Part shown: in pieces, positions 62,789-64,000 of the stretch | How the letters are laid out: the number at the start of each line of letters is the position of its first letter | How positions within the stretch are numbered: the first letter of the stretch is position 1 | Assembly: GCA_907163375.1 (NCBI GenBank) | Contig: CAJQUW010009039.1 | Coordinates: 124,001-188,000 of the forward strand | Length of the DNA stretch: 64,000 nt | Source: Prostheceraeus crozeri | Taxonomy: Eukaryota > Platyhelminthes > Polycladida > Euryleptidae | Direction: 5' to 3' | Program-made: the position numbers and the translations under genes | Notes under the pieces: generated by a model | Databases searched by the model: none | Told to the model about the DNA's origin: nothing | The model's input: only the letters and a program-made list of their open reading frames with translations

Positions 62789-64000
62789 CAGATAATTGCG
62801 CAATAGTTTAACACATTTTCTGGTGTGACTTTTGTGTTGAAGTCCTGGTTCAATTTTTCAATGGGATATATTTCATATGAAACTTTGCGTTCCATTGATT
62901 ATTTTTGCAAATCATTTACTTCATTTAGTGGTCAGTAGGCCCTACGGAAGAAAATTGAGTTTTCTTTGATGTAGGATTGGAGCATGAAGACGACTGAATT
63001 TTTGAATGATAAGATACAGATGGTGTGAATTACCCATCAGCTTAGTCACAATGTAAAGTTTTTAAGATTCGTTGAATGCAATAATAAATTGGTTAATAAA
63101 AAAATGTGTTGCTAAAAATTTTTCTGACACGATATTCCATTGAGGAAGATACTGAATTTCAATCAACCTTAACCATGTGCAAGAATGTGTTTAGCACTCT
63201 ATATTGACGAATTGGCTGTGTCTGGTCAGTTGTGGTCAGCAGACTCAAAGGTGTGAATTTTTGTGAATTCATTCACAGATGCCTGCAGACGAAATTGCAA
63301 GAAACAGAAAATTAAGATTATCAACATTGGAACAGACTCGTGGAAAGCTTTCAGATGATGTTTTTTTCGAATTTCGACATCATTTTGTACAAGTTCACTC
63401 AATTTATGCTTTTGTTTCATCTTGCGCTTACTTTGGCGCTAAACTTTCGCTTAAGACCAACTGCACACAACTTAATAACTTTCACTGTATGAAGGTTATC
63501 GGATTTGAGGTTGTGTTTAAAAGAATTCTGGTGTTGTCAGCTCCAAACATATGTAAGTTTTATCAAGATCGGACCATTTGTTCTCTAGTAAAATTCAAAT
63601 TTGCATTATTACCACACATCCATTTGGTAAGTCATCATTTCCTTCGATTGAGGTCAGAAGATTTTGAATCTCTGACCTGCAGACGGGTCTCTTGCTTGCA
63701 CAATCGACAAGATTTCTATCGACTCATCAAAAATGACAGGAGACGGGGGCAGTTTTAGGACATGATCAAATATGAAGCAACAAACTTTGAATAAATAATT
63801 ACTTCATTTAATTAATCAAGCCAAAATTTTTCGTAGACCAAGTGTCTAGGGCTCTCGGCTGGTAAAGTGAACAAGTTTAGCAATCAATTAATTATGAATC
63901 TACGATAAAATTTGCTGAAAATGAACAAAAGATGTGCAACGATTTAAGAAGTGGATCGATCAAATTTTCCTTTTGCTGCACCGATACTTCAATTTTGACA
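62789..64000. other. Spacer with one weak exon candidate
   Basis: At 63279-63392 (plus strand) an open stretch starting MPADEIARNRKLRLSTLEQT follows an acceptor-like TTCATTCACAG and precedes a GTTCAC donor-like site. It could be a host exon, but support is weak. Nothing else is recognised. Confidence 0.25.

Overview
The window is eukaryotic, almost certainly from an invertebrate animal. It has no operons, ribosome binding sites or prokaryotic gene density. It holds GT-AG introns and a dense nest of animal-type transposable elements: Tigger/pogo, a CACGG-ended DDE family, mariner-like and hAT-like MITEs, Penelope-like elements, LINE tails, Ty3/gypsy elements and one Polinton/Maverick. No host gene is firmly identified, only two candidate exons. 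The species cannot be named from the sequence.

Layout. 1-9152 is a graveyard of DNA transposons and one decayed Penelope-like palindrome (4423-5837). At 9153-34307 lies a Tigger-type transposon with TA target duplications. Its transposase gene is split by a 22.8-kb Polinton (10420-33248) bounded by a perfect 6-bp duplication (CGCGTT) and 826-bp terminal inverted repeats that are nearly identical, so the insertion is young. A Penelope-like retroelement (20130-22673) has landed in turn between two Polinton genes. 34308-64000 holds three Ty3/gypsy copies (35023-39857, 48150-51780, 57631-62116), two LINE tails, an internally deleted pogo element with a PHD-like finger, several MITEs and foldbacks, and long stretches in which I see nothing.

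The Polinton is the centrepiece. It carries the full set expected of the group: an adenain-type cysteine protease, integrase, double-jelly-roll major capsid protein, penton-like minor capsid protein, two small core or membrane-active proteins, packaging ATPase and protein-primed DNA polymerase B. Extras are a parvovirus-type phospholipase A2 domain fused to the integrase, a fibre-like coiled-coil protein, a second membrane-anchored P-loop ATPase, a zinc-finger protein, a two-helix membrane protein whose 5' end lies inside the terminal repeat, and a 230-codon orphan of unlike composition. Genes from 13417 to 18836 run leftward (entry and capsid functions). Those from 18959 to 31643 run rightward (replication, penton, packaging). 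It looks almost whole, with about one or two breaks and one foreign insertion.

The most unusual signal is a family of small GC-rich double hairpins with roughly 3-nt loops. They are scattered over the AT-rich Polinton, in its terminal repeats, between genes and in frame inside the polymerase and integrase genes, and resemble the double-hairpin elements known from fungal mitochondrial DNA. A 112-bp tandem array directly ahead of the protease gene, and a 57-codon gene that repeats the N-terminus of a gene on the opposite strand, also deserve attention.
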